The notes below the pieces were generated by a model that searched no databases, was not told where the DNA came from, and worked only from the letters and a program-made list of their open reading frames with translations. A program made the position numbers and the translations under genes. Source: an uncultured Kiloniellales bacterium (GTDB lineage: Bacteria > Pseudomonadota > Alphaproteobacteria > Kiloniellales > JAKSDN01). Taken from it: a stretch of DNA of 51,620 bases. The first letter of the stretch is position 1. Each line of letters opens with the position of its first letter. This document shows, piece after piece, positions 27,360 to 36,551 of this stretch. The DNA lies in NCBI GenBank assembly GCA_947258885.1, contig CAMYKD010000043.1, forward strand, positions 1 to 51,620. The letters run 5' to 3'.

Positions 27360-27473
27360 CGCCGCCTGAAACGGAATGCCGGACCGGACCGGCAACCGCT
27401 TCGGTATGACACGGCATCGCAAATCTCGCTCGGCAGGCGACGCGGTTTTTCCGCCCCCCTGTCGAACGGGAGA

Positions 27474-27926
27474 CTACAGCGGCAGCTTCATTCCCTCGTG
27501 GCTGGCAACGAAGCCGAGGCGCTCGTAGAAGCGGCGGGCGTCGGGGCGGGCCTTGTCGGTCGTGAGCTGGAGCAGGCCGCAGCCGGTTTCCCGGGCCCGC
27601 TCGATCGCGCGCCGGAACAGGATTTCGCCCACCCTCCTGCCGCGATAGCGCTTGTCGACGCGCACGCCTTCGATCTGCCCCCGCCGCGCGCCGAGCCGGG
27701 ACAGGCCCGGTATGACGGTGAACTGCAGGCAGCCGATCACCTCGGCGCCGTCGACGGCGAGAATGATCTCGTTGCCGGTCTGCCCCTGGATGGAGTCGAA
27801 CGCGTCGCGATAGGCCCGCGGCAGCGGATCCTCGTCGCGTTCGCGCGCCGCCCCGATCGGATCGTCGGCCAGGAGCCGGACGATCGCCGGAAGATCGGCC
27901 TCGGTCGCCGTCCGAAACCCGATCAT
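27474..27926 (-). CDS. GNAT-family N-acetyltransferase
   Basis: 150 aa, a complete single GNAT domain. The acetyl-CoA binding loop is KRYRGRRVGEILFRRAI (R/Q-x-x-G-x-G/A pattern) preceded by IEGVRVD, and the C-terminal ARRFYERLGF is typical. The acceptor is unknown. It converges on the hemerythrin gene and precedes nothing on its own strand for 1 kb other than nlpD upstream, so it may be read through from nlpD. Confidence 0.88.
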   Translation of the reverse strand: MIGFRTATEADLPAIVRLLADDPIGAARERDEDPLPRAYRDAFDSIQGQTGNEIILAVDGAEVIGCLQFTVIPGLSRLGARRGQIEGVRVDKRYRGRRVGEILFRRAIERARETGCGLLQLTTDKARPDARRFYERLGFVASHEGMKLPL

Positions 27927-27979
27927 GCCGAACTCCTACTCCGCCTCGGCGGTCGCTGCCCCGGGTTCTGCAAGAGCCT

Positions 27980-29134
27980 TCAACCGCCGCCGGCGGTCTG
28001 GCGACCCAAGAGGCGGATCGGGTCGACCGCGCGCGTGCCCTTGCGCACCTCGAAGTGCAGCTGTGGGCTGGCGACGCTGCCGGTCGAGCCGACCCGGCCG
28101 ATGGTCTGGCCGCGCCGCACCTTGTCGCCGCGCCTCACGGACACCTGCTCGGTATGCGCATAGGCCGTGACCCAGCCGCCGGCGTGCTTGATCAGCAGCA
28201 GGTTGCCGAAACCGCGCAGCTCGTTGCCGGAATAGGCGACCACGCCGTTCTCCGCCGCCCGGACCGCTGTGCCGCGCGGCGCCTTGATGTTGATGCCGTC
28301 GTTGTGCAGGCCGTCCCGTTTGGGGCCGTAGCCCAGTATGACCCGGCCCTTGACCGGCCAGAGGAACTTGCTGCCGGCGCGCGGCGGCGGTTGCGGGATC
28401 GCGGCCAGCGTCGGCGCGGCCTTGGCCGGCCGGACCACGGCCAGGGTCTTGCCGGCCGGGGCGCCGAGCGCCGGCGCGGCGGCCGGCCGGGTGTTCGGCA
28501 GCACCAGCCTTTGCGCCGGCTTGATCGTGTAGGGAGGCGCGACCCGGTTGAGGCGGACCAGCTCGCTCAGCTCGACCCCGTACCGCCGCGAGATGCTGTA
28601 GACGGTCTCGCCCTTGGTCACTACGTGGGCGCGCAGCACAGGAATCAGCAAGGCCTGGCCGATCCGCAACGAATAGGGCGGCACCAGCCGGTTGGCGTCG
28701 ATCACGCTGCGCACCGGAACCCCGTAGCGCCGCGAAATACCGTAGACCGTCTCCTTACGGGCCACGCGGTGGCGTCGCGGCACGGGGAGCAAGAGCCGCT
28801 GGCCGATCTTGAGCGGATAGGGCGGCCGCAGGCCGTTATGGTCGATGACGCTGCGCGCCGGCACCCCGTAGCGCCGTGAAATCGCATAGACCGTATCGCC
28901 GCGCCGCACCACGTGGACCGGCCGGCGGGCCGGCGCCGGACCCGTCCGCGGGCCGGCGAAGACCGCGCTCTTGCCGGAGGGCTCGGACTTGGCCGGTACC
29001 GGACTGGCGGAGACGGGCTCGGCCGCGGGGGGCGGGCTCTTGGCGCGCGTCCGTGGGTTAGCGCAGGCCGCGAGCGACAGAACCGCCAGCGCTAGCAGTG
29101 CAGAGCCGAGAGCTTTGCTAAAGCCGGTCGTCAT
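27980..29134 (-). CDS. NlpD-like lipoprotein, three LysM plus M23 domain
   Basis: 384 aa. The signal MTTGFSKALGSALLALAVLS with LAAC gives a lipid-attachment Cys24, so this is an envelope lipoprotein. Three LysM peptidoglycan-binding domains occupy about residues 72-207, and a C-terminal LytM/M23 domain about 260-375 (LHNDGINIKAPRGT, GFGNLLLIKHAGG, YAHTEQ, QLHFEVR). The first metal motif ends in Asn (HNDGIN) where active endopeptidases have Asp, so it is probably an amidase activator like NlpD rather than an enzyme. It closes the serS-surE-pcm-nlpD order. An ATG at 29161 would place charged residues before the signal and is less likely. Confidence 0.88.
   Translation of the reverse strand: MTTGFSKALGSALLALAVLSLAACANPRTRAKSPPPAAEPVSASPVPAKSEPSGKSAVFAGPRTGPAPARRPVHVVRRGDTVYAISRRYGVPARSVIDHNGLRPPYPLKIGQRLLLPVPRRHRVARKETVYGISRRYGVPVRSVIDANRLVPPYSLRIGQALLIPVLRAHVVTKGETVYSISRRYGVELSELVRLNRVAPPYTIKPAQRLVLPNTRPAAAPALGAPAGKTLAVVRPAKAAPTLAAIPQPPPRAGSKFLWPVKGRVILGYGPKRDGLHNDGINIKAPRGTAVRAAENGVVAYSGNELRGFGNLLLIKHAGGWVTAYAHTEQVSVRRGDKVRRGQTIGRVGSTGSVASPQLHFEVRKGTRAVDPIRLLGRQTAGGG
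28520..28920. repeat. triplicated LysM-coding segment
   Basis: Three imperfect tandem copies of about 135 bp inside the nlpD-like gene, each encoding a LysM domain. The core ETVYxISRRYGV or DTVYAISRRYGV and the ending xIGQxLLxP recur. The DNA of the copies is similar (for example CCGTAGCGCCGYGAAAT is shared by two of them), pointing to duplication within the lineage. Confidence 0.75.
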
Positions 29135-29215
29135 GACAGCCGGAGCAGCTCCTCGATGCACGATCCCTTTCCGGCACGGCCACCTAGGCGGCGGCCGGCC
29201 ACGTTCTGTTCTCCT

Positions 29216-29933
29216 TCATGCCAGAGTCGGCCCCGCGCGTCCAGTCGGCTGCGCCTCGGGACCCGCTGTCCCGGCGGCCAGGTTCCCGGCCATCTCCGCG
29301 GGCGCGCCCCGGACAAGGGGAACGAAGCGTACCCCGCCGAGCCGCTCCTCGACCACACCGGCCTCGCCGCGCCTCAGGCACAGCAGGTCCTGGTCGCGCC
29401 CGGTCCGGCCGACCGGCAGGACCAGGACGCCGCCCGGCGCCAGCTGGTCGACCAGCTCGCCCGGTACCTCCGGGGCAGCCGCGGTGACGATGACGCGCTC
29501 GAAAGGCGCCTGGGCGGGCCAGCCCTGGGCGCCGTCCCCGGCGCGCGTGCGTGGTGATGTTGTGCAGCCTCAAGGCCGCGAAGCGCTGCTCGGCCGCGCG
29601 CAGCAGTTCGCGATAGCGCTCGATGGTGTAGACCCGGCGGCACAGCCGGGACAGCACAGCGGTCTGGTAACCCGAGCCGGTGCCGATCTCGAGCACCTTG
29701 CTGCGCGGCCCGGCCTCGAGCGCCTGGGTCATGACGGCCACGACCTGCGGCTGGCTGAGCGTCTGGCCGTGACCGATCGGCAGGGCCCGGTTCTCGTAGG
29801 CCTGGTCCTGGAAGGTCGGCGGCACGAAGACCTCACGCGGAACCCGCTCGACCGCCGAGAGCACGCGGGTATCCGCGATGCCGCCCCGGCGCAGCTCCAT
29901 GATCAGCCGTATCTTGCGCGCCGCGAGGCTCAT
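29216..29933 (-). pseudogene. pcm: protein-L-isoaspartate O-methyltransferase, frameshifted
   Basis: PCMT uses SAM to repair isoaspartyl residues. Residues 1-128 are in frame from the ATG at 29933 and include the SAM-binding LEIGTGSGYQTAVL. After NITT the similarity jumps to another frame, which continues RAGDGAQGWPAQAPFERVIV and on to VRFVPLVRG, stopping at 29216. Removing four bases from the tandem GCGT-GCGT (29545-29552) restores alignment to E. coli Pcm and a 237-aa protein. The unrestored frame ends at 29184 with a nonsense arginine-rich tail. This is either a real slippage mutation or an assembly error. The start overlaps surE by 4 bases. Confidence 0.85.
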
Positions 29934-30712
29934 TCGAAGACTCCTTCGAACTGCGCGAGCGTCGCCTTGTGGGTCAGGTCGAGGTGCAGGGGCGTCACCG
30001 CGATGGCGCCGTCCTCGATCGCCGCCAGGTCGGTATCCGGCTCTGAGGTCGAGTCCCTCATGAAGTCGCCGAGCCAAAGATATGCCCGGCCCGCCGGGTC
30101 CTGGCGCTCGACGACCTGTAGCGTGTTGTCCCGCCGGCCTTGGCGACAAGCCCGGATCCCGTTCACCCGGTCCGCCGTGCGCGCCGGGAAGTTGACGTTG
30201 ACCAGCAGCTCGGCCGGCCAGGGCACGGCGGTCAGCCTGCGGATGATCTCGGGGGCGTAGCGTTCGGCCGTCGCCCAGTGGATCACGCCGTTGTCGTCGC
30301 GCATCTGGCTGAGCGCGACCGAGCGCACGCCGAGCAGCGCCCCCTCCATGGCGGCGGCGATGGTGCCCGAGTAGGTCACGTCCTCGCCCAGGTTGGCGCC
30401 GTGGTTGATGCCCGAGAGCACGAGGCCGATCGGCTTGTCGGCCATGATCCGGTGCAGGGCGACCAGCACGCAGTCGGTCGGCGTGCCGTCCACCGCGAAG
30501 CGCCGCGGGCCGAAGCGCCGGACGCGCAGCGGGCGCCGCAGGGTCAAGGAATGGCTGGCCGCGCTCTGCTCGTGTTCCGGCGCCACCACCCAGACGTCCT
30601 TGGACAGGCCCTTGGCGATGCGCGTCAGCACCTTCAGCCCCGGCGCATGGATGCCGTCGTCGTTGGTGACCAGGATCCGCGTCGCGGAGAGATCCAACCC
30701 GTCCTCAGCCAT
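29930..30712 (-). CDS. surE: 5'/3'-nucleotidase SurE
   Basis: 260 aa. SurE is a metal-dependent nucleoside-monophosphate phosphatase of stationary-phase survival. The metal-binding [12 protein letters not shown] is at residues 14-25, [14 protein letters not shown] and [18 protein letters not shown] follow. Length is normal. The start overlaps the serS stop by 8 bases and the stop overlaps pcm by 4, so translation is tightly coupled across serS-surE-pcm. Confidence 0.96.
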   Translation of the reverse strand: MAEDGLDLSATRILVTNDDGIHAPGLKVLTRIAKGLSKDVWVVAPEHEQSAASHSLTLRRPLRVRRFGPRRFAVDGTPTDCVLVALHRIMADKPIGLVLSGINHGANLGEDVTYSGTIAAAMEGALLGVRSVALSQMRDDNGVIHWATAERYAPEIIRRLTAVPWPAELLVNVNFPARTADRVNGIRACRQGRRDNTLQVVERQDPAGRAYLWLGDFMRDSTSEPDTDLAAIEDGAIAVTPLHLDLTHKATLAQFEGVFE

Positions 30713-31982
30713 GGGGCGCGATGACCTCGAGACTGCCCAAGTATGGGCGCAGGACCGCCGGCACCTCGATCGAGCCGTCGGCCCGCTGGTGGGTCTCCAT
30801 GACCGCGATCAGCGCGCGGCCGACCGCGACGCCCGAGCCGTTCAGGGTGTGTACGAAGCGCGTCCCCTTCTCGCCGGCCGGTCGGAAGCGGCCCTTCATG
30901 CGCCGCGCCTGGAAGTCGCCGCAGTTCGAGCAGCTGGAGATCTCGCGGTAGGCCCCCTGCCCCGGCAGCCAGACCTCCATGTCGTAGGTCTTGCGCGCCG
31001 CGAAGCCCATGTCGCCGGTTGCCAGCGTGACCACCCGGTAGTGCAGGCCGAGGGCCTGGAGGACGCCCTCGGCACAGCCGACCATGCGCTCGAGCTCCTC
31101 GTCGGAGCGATCCGGGTGGACGACCGACACCAGCTCGACCTTCTCGAACTGGTGCTGGCGCAGCATGCCGCGGGTGTCCTTGCCGGCCGAGCCCGCCTCG
31201 GAGCGGAAGCAGGGCGTGAGCGCGGTGACGCGCATCGGCAGGTCCGCTTCGTCGAGGATCTCGCCCGCCGCCAGGTTGGTCAGCGGCACCTCGGCCGTGG
31301 GGATCAGCCAGAAGCCCTCGGTGGTGCGGAACTGGTCCTCGGCGAACTTGGGCAACTGGCCGGTGCCGTAAAGCACGTGATCGCGCACCAGCAGCGGCGG
31401 GTTGACCTCGGTATAGCCGCTTTCGGTCGTGTGGCGGTCGAGCATGAACTGCGCGAGTGCGCGGTGCAGCCGCGCGAGCGCGCCCTTCAGCACGACGAAG
31501 CGCGCGCCCGACAGCTTGGCCGCGGCCTCGAAGTCCATCAGGCCGAGCGCCTCGCCCAGCTCGAAGTGCTGCCGGGCCTCGAAATCGAAGGCGGCCTTTT
31601 CGCCGAACAGGCGTTCGGTTCGGTTGGCGCTCTCGTCAGGACCGTCGGGCACGTCGGCCGCCGGCGTGTTTGGCAGGCCGGCGAGCAGCTCGTCCAGCTC
31701 GGCGCCGAGCGTCCTTTCGCGTTCCTCGCCGGCAGCCATCCGGTCCTTCAGGCTGGCTACCTCCGCGATCAGATCGTCCGCGTCCCCGCCCTTGCGCTTG
31801 GCCTCGCCGATCGCCTTGGAGGCCTCGTTGCGCCGGGTCTGCATCTCCTGCAGCACGGTCACGGCCTCGCGGCGCTCGGCGTCGAGGGCGACGATCCTGG
31901 CCGAGAGCGGCTCCAGGCCGCGGCGGCGCAGGCCCTCGTCAAAGGCCTCGGGGGCCTCGCGTATCCACTTGAGTTCCAGCAT
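30705..31982 (-). CDS. serS: seryl-tRNA synthetase
   Basis: 425 aa, class II synthetase that charges tRNA-Ser and tRNA-Sec. The N-terminal coiled-coil arm (about residues 30-100) binds the long variable arm of tRNA-Ser. Motif 2 is [20 protein letters not shown] with FEKVEL, and motif 3 is [32 protein letters not shown] is the seryl signature. The upstream region holds a 12-bp palindrome CCCTTATAAGGG (32022-32033) that may include a -10, implying its own promoter beside read-through from tat. Confidence 0.97.
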   Translation of the reverse strand: MLELKWIREAPEAFDEGLRRRGLEPLSARIVALDAERREAVTVLQEMQTRRNEASKAIGEAKRKGGDADDLIAEVASLKDRMAAGEERERTLGAELDELLAGLPNTPAADVPDGPDESANRTERLFGEKAAFDFEARQHFELGEALGLMDFEAAAKLSGARFVVLKGALARLHRALAQFMLDRHTTESGYTEVNPPLLVRDHVLYGTGQLPKFAEDQFRTTEGFWLIPTAEVPLTNLAAGEILDEADLPMRVTALTPCFRSEAGSAGKDTRGMLRQHQFEKVELVSVVHPDRSDEELERMVGCAEGVLQALGLHYRVVTLATGDMGFAARKTYDMEVWLPGQGAYREISSCSNCGDFQARRMKGRFRPAGEKGTRFVHTLNGSGVAVGRALIAVMETHQRADGSIEVPAVLRPYLGSLEVIAPHG

Positions 31983-32113
31983 GCCTGATCAGCGACTCGG
32001 GACGTCCGGGCGAAAGTCGCGCCCTTATAAGGGCTTGCCGGCAGGCCTGTCCATGGTCAAAGGACGTGCTGTCACCACCCCGCCGAATTTCCGTTCTGCG
32101 CCCGCGGGCGACG

Positions 32114-32797
32114 CTAGGCTGACGCCTGAAGCGCCTCTTGGACCCGGGCTTCCGCTTCGAAGACTTTCATCGGGTCTAACCGGAACTTCTTTTTCGGCGC
32201 GCCACCCTCCCAGGCAACTTCCCGCCACAAAGCGAGGACGCCAACTCCCTGGCTCGCGAACTCGCTCCGGCGGATCAACTCGGTGGCGTAGGTCGCCAAG
32301 GCGATCTGCTGGGAAAGCGAAGGATCGTCGATCAGCGGATCCAGTGCGATCGCCCCGGGCTCGAGTGCAAGGTCGGAAACGAGGCCCTGGAGGTAGACAC
32401 GCTTCATCTCTCTCGCGTTTTCCTTGGCCTTCCTCGTCACCTTCTTGGTCCTTAGGTGAGTCCCCGCCGCCAGGTAACTGCACCAACTGCAGAAACATCC
32501 GCAACGAGACACAAGAACAGGAGAAGGGTCCTCTCGCAGTTCAAAAGAGGTGGTCAGGTAGGAAGCAAACAACCTGGCGAAGGAAGGAAGCTGCTCCTCG
32601 GCGGGCCGCGTGTCCAACGGCAGGCTCGCCCAGTGGCGCCCGATCCACTCCTCGGCGGCCTCGGCGGCAGACATCGCGTGGTGGGCGACGTTGAATCCCA
32701 GGGTGCCGTCCTGGAGCCGTGAATTGACCCACTTGAGCAGCCTGTAGCTTCTTTCCTGCAATTCGATGCTGGTTTCAACGCGGTCGGGATCAAGCAT
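32114..32797 (-). CDS. hypothetical protein with CxCxCxxC cluster
   Basis: 227 aa; family not recognised. It is soluble, mostly helical in appearance and has a cysteine cluster CGCFCSWC (C99, C101, C103, C106) that could bind zinc or an Fe-S centre, preceded by a hydrophobic stretch and followed by a lysine-rich segment (LRTKKVTRKAKENAREMKR). The ATG is preceded by GAGGTTGTC, a fair ribosome-binding site. Base composition is lower in GC than its neighbours. It separates tatC from serS, which usually adjoin in relatives, so it looks like an insertion. Confidence 0.7.
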   Translation of the reverse strand: MLDPDRVETSIELQERSYRLLKWVNSRLQDGTLGFNVAHHAMSAAEAAEEWIGRHWASLPLDTRPAEEQLPSFARLFASYLTTSFELREDPSPVLVSRCGCFCSWCSYLAAGTHLRTKKVTRKAKENAREMKRVYLQGLVSDLALEPGAIALDPLIDDPSLSQQIALATYATELIRRSEFASQGVGVLALWREVAWEGGAPKKKFRLDPMKVFEAEARVQEALQASA

Positions 32798-32845
32798 GAC
32801 AACCTCTCAGCGACCACCCCTCAATACGAACATAGGCGCCGCGGG

Positions 32846-33706
32846 TCAGGTGGGCGCCACCTCGGAGTCGGCGCTGGCGTCCTCGTCGTCGTCCACATCG
32901 TCATCGTCGTCGTCGTACTCGTCCTTGGGCCGCTTCTTCTCGACCAGCTTGGCCATGTAGATCGAGATCTCGTAGAGCAGGACGATCGGAATGGCGAGCA
33001 TGAGCTGACTGACCGGATCGGGCGGCGTGAAGATGGCGGCGACGACGAAGACGCCGACGATGGCATACTTGCGCTTGGCGGCCATGCCCTTGGAGGTCGC
33101 CAAGCCGACCCGCGCCAGCAAGGTCATGATGACCGGCAGCTGGAAGCAGAGGCCGAAGGCGAAGATCAGCTTCATCAACAGCGAAAAATACTCGCTGACC
33201 CGCGCCTCCAGCTCGATCGGCAGGGTCCCCTCGCCGCCGGCCACCTCGAAACTCAGGAAGAACCTCAGGGCGACGGGAAAGATGATGTAATAGACCAGGG
33301 CGCCGCCGATGAAGAACAGGATCGGCGTGGCGACCAGGAAGGGCGCCAGGGCCGACTTTTCGTTCTTGTACAGCCCCGGCGCCACGAACAGCCAGATCTG
33401 GCTCAGGAAGATCGGACAGGACAGAAAGGCGGCGGCGAAGAACGCCATCTTGACGTAGGTGAAGAAAACCTCCGCCGGGCCGGTGAAGATGATGCGCGGC
33501 ACCCGTCCGTCGAGCCCGCGGTCCAACAGGGCCGAGGCCAGCGGGTGCTGAAGGAAATTGAAGATCGGCTCGGCGAAGAAGAAGCAGCCGAGGAAGACCA
33601 CGACGAGGCCCACCACGCTCCACAGGAGACGTTGGCGCAGCTCGATCAGATGATCGAGCAGCGGCATCTTGCCGCCGTCGTCCTGGTCTCCGGTCACGGC
33701 GGTCAT
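32846..33706 (-). CDS. tatC: Sec-independent translocase subunit TatC
   Basis: 286 aa, six membrane helices. TatC recognises twin-arginine signal peptides and with TatB forms the receptor for folded-protein export. MPLLDHLIELRQRLLWS at residues 14-30 is the family N-terminus; FTGPAEVFFTYVKMAFF and ATPPDP-like FTPPDPVSQ are further signatures. The C-terminus is unusually acidic, a run of aspartates after KRPKDEY. The start overlaps the tatB stop by 4 bases. Confidence 0.96.
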   Translation of the reverse strand: MTAVTGDQDDGGKMPLLDHLIELRQRLLWSVVGLVVVFLGCFFFAEPIFNFLQHPLASALLDRGLDGRVPRIIFTGPAEVFFTYVKMAFFAAAFLSCPIFLSQIWLFVAPGLYKNEKSALAPFLVATPILFFIGGALVYYIIFPVALRFFLSFEVAGGEGTLPIELEARVSEYFSLLMKLIFAFGLCFQLPVIMTLLARVGLATSKGMAAKRKYAIVGVFVVAAIFTPPDPVSQLMLAIPIVLLYEISIYMAKLVEKKRPKDEYDDDDDDVDDDEDASADSEVAPT

Positions 33707-34191
33707 GCCCTCTTCTTCGAGCTGTCGTCATCGGGCGCCGGCGCGGCGGCCTCGTCTTCCGGCGGCGGCGTCACCGAATGGGGCGGCGCCATCTGCACCG
33801 GGTGCTTGATGATCGTGGCCTTGGACTCCTCGTCCTCGTCGGAAGCGCCGTCCTCCCGGGCCAGGTCGTCCGGCGCGTCCGGCTCGCCGGGCGTCGCCGC
33901 GGCCTCGAGATCCCGGGCCTCGTCCTTGAGGCCGCCAGTCGGATCGATGGCGTCCTCCACTGCCCGGTCGACGTCGAACTTCGTGGTCTTCTCGATTGCC
34001 TTCTTGGCGTCCTCGAGGTCGGCCTCGCGGATCATATCGTCGACCCCGGACTGGAACTCGCGCGCCAGCCCCCGCGCCTTGCGGACCCAATAGCTGGCGG
34101 ACCGCAGAACGCGTGGCAGGTCCTTGGGACCGATGACGATGAGCGCCAGCAAGGCGACCACCGCCATTTCTGACCAGCCGATGTCAAACAT
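33703..34191 (-). CDS. tatB: Sec-independent translocase subunit TatB
   Basis: 162 aa. An N-terminal membrane helix (MFDIGWSEMAVVALLALIVI) ends in GPKDLPRVLR, followed by an amphipathic helix and a long acidic, disordered tail. The start MFDIGWSE is the TatB signature that separates it from TatA. Lies between tatA and tatC, overlapping tatC. Confidence 0.95.
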   Translation of the reverse strand: MFDIGWSEMAVVALLALIVIGPKDLPRVLRSASYWVRKARGLAREFQSGVDDMIREADLEDAKKAIEKTTKFDVDRAVEDAIDPTGGLKDEARDLEAAATPGEPDAPDDLAREDGASDEDEESKATIIKHPVQMAPPHSVTPPPEDEAAAPAPDDDSSKKRA

Positions 34192-34247
34192 GGCAGCGCA
34201 TCATGGACGGCGGGAAACAAGGCACGGGTAGTACATACGCGCCGGGA

Positions 34248-34511
34248 TCAGCCGGCGGTGCCCGTCTTTTCCTTCTCGCCAGCAGGGGCTTTGGCGGCCG
34301 CGGAGCTGTCCTTCTCGATGGACTTCCGCTCGCCGGCCTCGGCATCGACCTGCTCGTCGTCCAGGCCTTTTTCTTCCTTGAGGCCCTTCTTGAAGGCGTT
34401 GATGCCCTTGCCCATGTCGCGCATCAGCTTCGGGATCTTGCCGCCGCCGCCGAACAGGACGAGAACGACGGCCAGAACGATCAGCCAATGCCAAATACTG
34501 AATGTCCCCAT
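34248..34511 (-). CDS. tatA: Sec-independent translocase subunit TatA
   Basis: 87 aa. TatA oligomers form the export passage. [20 protein letters not shown] is the membrane helix, followed by [20 protein letters not shown] (the hinge and amphipathic helix, with the FGxGK-like element) and a charged tail. It is the first of tatA-tatB-tatC, 56 bp before tatB. Upstream at about 34530 there is a palindromic AGGTACCT in the 92-bp gap to the ABC ATPase gene. Confidence 0.95.
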   Translation of the reverse strand: MGTFSIWHWLIVLAVVLVLFGGGGKIPKLMRDMGKGINAFKKGLKEEKGLDDEQVDAEAGERKSIEKDSSAAAKAPAGEKEKTGTAG

Positions 34512-34603
34512 TTATGGGTTCTCCCTAGGTACCTGGGTGCCGGTGTCGAGTGCCGGACTATCGCAAAAACACCCTAGCCCCGCAATCATTCCCGGCCGGA
34601 CCC

Positions 34604-35701
34604 TTATGTGGCGTCGCCCCGCGGAAATACAAAGGCCTGCGAACGATCGAGGTGCACCGCCAGGAGCTCGTTCTCGGCCGGCAGGAAGCGCCCGGGTATG
34701 CGGGCGTGCAGGTGCAGGTCGTGGCCTTCGTGGCCGTCGACGCTGAGATGCACCAAGCTGCTCCGCCCGAGCATGCGCGAGGCCATGACCCGGGCCGTGC
34801 CGACTTCGGCCGCCCCCTGGGCGCCGAGCGGCTGCAGGCGCAGCGCCTCGGGCCGGATCAGGATCTCGACGGCCGTTCCCTCGGCGTGTTCCGGGGCGGC
34901 CACCTCGCCGAAGGGCGTAGGCACCCGACCACCCTGAACAATGCCTTCCAAGTGATTGATTTCACCAAAAAAACTGGCAACGAAGGCACTCTCCGGCGCG
35001 AAGTACAGGTCGGTCGGCCGGCCCATCTGGACGATTCGTCCTTCGCACATCAGCGCGACCCGGTCGGCCATGAACATGGCCTCCTCCGGGTCGTGGGTGA
35101 CCATCAGAGTCGCCGCGCCGCTCTCTTTGAGCAGATGCAGCGTCTCGTCCCGGATCATGTTGCGCAGGCGCGAATCCAGCCCGGAAAAGGGCTCATCCAG
35201 CAACATGACCCTCGGCGCCGGCGCCAGGGCCCTGGCCAACGCCACCCGCTGCTGCTGGCCGCCGGAGAGGGTGTGGGGGAAGACCTCGGCCGAACCGGCC
35301 ATGCCGACCTGACGCAACACCTCGAGCGAGCGTCTGCGCCGGTCCTGGGCGGACAGGCCGCGCAGGCCGAAGGCCACGTTGTCCGCCACGGACAGGTGGG
35401 GGAAGAGCGCATAGTCCTGAAACACCAGGCCGACGGCGCGTTGCTCCGGCGGCACGGCGACTTTGTCGTCGGCCACCGGCTTGTCGTCCATCAGTACCCG
35501 CCCCTCCTGCAAGGCTTCGAGCCCGGCGGCGATGCGCAGCACCGTGGTCTTGCCGCAGCCCGAGGGACCGAGCAGGCAGACCAGCTCGCCCTGCGCGATC
35601 GAGAGCGTGAGGTCGTCGACCGCCACCACCTCGCCGAAGGCGTGACTCACCTGTTCCAGTCGAAGCGCGTCCACGTCAGGGGCCCCCGAGGTCCGAATCA
35701 C
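34604..35701 (-). CDS. ABC transporter ATP-binding protein, FbpC/PotA type
   Basis: 365 aa. Walker A GPSGCGKTT is near residue 45, the signature LSGGQQQRVALARAL and Walker B VMLLDEPFSGLD follow, and a C-terminal TOBE-like domain (about 235-365) is present. This is the import-type subclass for ferric iron, polyamines, thiosulfate and similar substrates. No permease or binding-protein gene accompanies it here. It lies between scpB and tatA on the same strand, interrupting a gene order that is otherwise housekeeping. The substrate cannot be named. Confidence 0.88.
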   Translation of the reverse strand: MIRTSGAPDVDALRLEQVSHAFGEVVAVDDLTLSIAQGELVCLLGPSGCGKTTVLRIAAGLEALQEGRVLMDDKPVADDKVAVPPEQRAVGLVFQDYALFPHLSVADNVAFGLRGLSAQDRRRRSLEVLRQVGMAGSAEVFPHTLSGGQQQRVALARALAPAPRVMLLDEPFSGLDSRLRNMIRDETLHLLKESGAATLMVTHDPEEAMFMADRVALMCEGRIVQMGRPTDLYFAPESAFVASFFGEINHLEGIVQGGRVPTPFGEVAAPEHAEGTAVEILIRPEALRLQPLGAQGAAEVGTARVMASRMLGRSSLVHLSVDGHEGHDLHLHARIPGRFLPAENELLAVHLDRSQAFVFPRGDAT

Positions 35702-35783
35702 GGCGCGCTAGGCGTCCGGCCGCCGGATCCTCACAGATTGGAACGCTCAAGGTATTGCGGCTGAATTGCAGTTTCAATGAGTC

Positions 35784-36551
35784 TTAGCTCTTGTCCCCGT
35801 GCGCGGGCCTGGGGTCGTCGCCGTCGCCGTCGCCCCGCCGCGGCTCGGCCGACTTGCCGTCGGAGGCAGCGCCGGTGGTCTGGTCCTCCGGGGCCTCGCC
35901 GAACTCGGAGGACAGGATTTCCCAGGGATCTTCCTCCTGGACCTCGCTCGCGCCCACCCCCTCGCTTCCGGCCGGCGCGCCTTCCTCCGCGGCGCCCTGC
36001 GCGCCCACGGCGGCGACCGCCGGCCGCGTATCGAGCAGACCGGCCGCCTTCAGTTCGCCCGCCCCGGGCAGCGCGTCGAGGCTCTCCAGGCCGAAATGGT
36101 CCAGAAACGCTTCGGTGGTGCCCCAGGTCACCGGACGGCCGGGCGTCCGCCGCCGGCCCTTGGGCTTGACCCAACCGGCCTCCAGGAGCACGTCCAGGGT
36201 TCCCTTGGACAGCGCGACCCCGCGGATTTCCTCGATCTCGCCGCGGGTCACCGGCTGGTGATAGGCAACGATCGCCAGGGTTTCCACGGCGGCCCGGGAC
36301 AGCTTGCGCTCCACGGTCTTCTCGACCCGCATCAAGGGCGCCAGGTCGGCAGCCGTGCGGAAGGCCCAACGGCGGCCCGACCGCACGAGGTTGACGCCGC
36401 GGTTGGCGTAGAGCCCGCTGAGTTCCTCCAAGAGGGTCTCCAGGTCCGCCTGGTCCGGCAAGTGCCGGGCCAGCTGCTCGGGGCCAAGCGGCTCGGCGGC
36501 GGCGAAGAGCAACGCCTCCAGCAGCCTGAGTTGCTGAAAGCGCTCGCTCAT
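35784..36551 (-). CDS. scpB: segregation and condensation protein B
   Basis: 255 aa. ScpB dimers bind ScpA and regulate SMC condensin in chromosome segregation. Two winged-helix domains span residues 1-170: LLEALLFAAAEPLG at the start and AAVETLAIVAYHQPVTRGEI in the middle, then GRPVTWGTTEAFLDHFGL. The last ~80 residues are an acidic, disordered tail longer than in most homologues. The ATG overlaps the scpA stop by 4 bases. Confidence 0.94.
   Translation of the reverse strand: MSERFQQLRLLEALLFAAAEPLGPEQLARHLPDQADLETLLEELSGLYANRGVNLVRSGRRWAFRTAADLAPLMRVEKTVERKLSRAAVETLAIVAYHQPVTRGEIEEIRGVALSKGTLDVLLEAGWVKPKGRRRTPGRPVTWGTTEAFLDHFGLESLDALPGAGELKAAGLLDTRPAVAAVGAQGAAEEGAPAGSEGVGASEVQEEDPWEILSSEFGEAPEDQTTGAASDGKSAEPRRGDGDGDDPRPAHGDKS

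Noticed and set aside
29184-30149. A 321-codon frame including pcm with a long arginine-rich C-terminus
   Set aside because: Its start lies inside surE and its tail is the out-of-frame remainder of pcm after the GCGT frameshift; the real gene is 29933-29216 in two frames.
32022-32033. CCCTTATAAGGG as a definite serS promoter
   Set aside because: No -35 at a proper distance; mentioned only as a possible relative of the erpA dyads.
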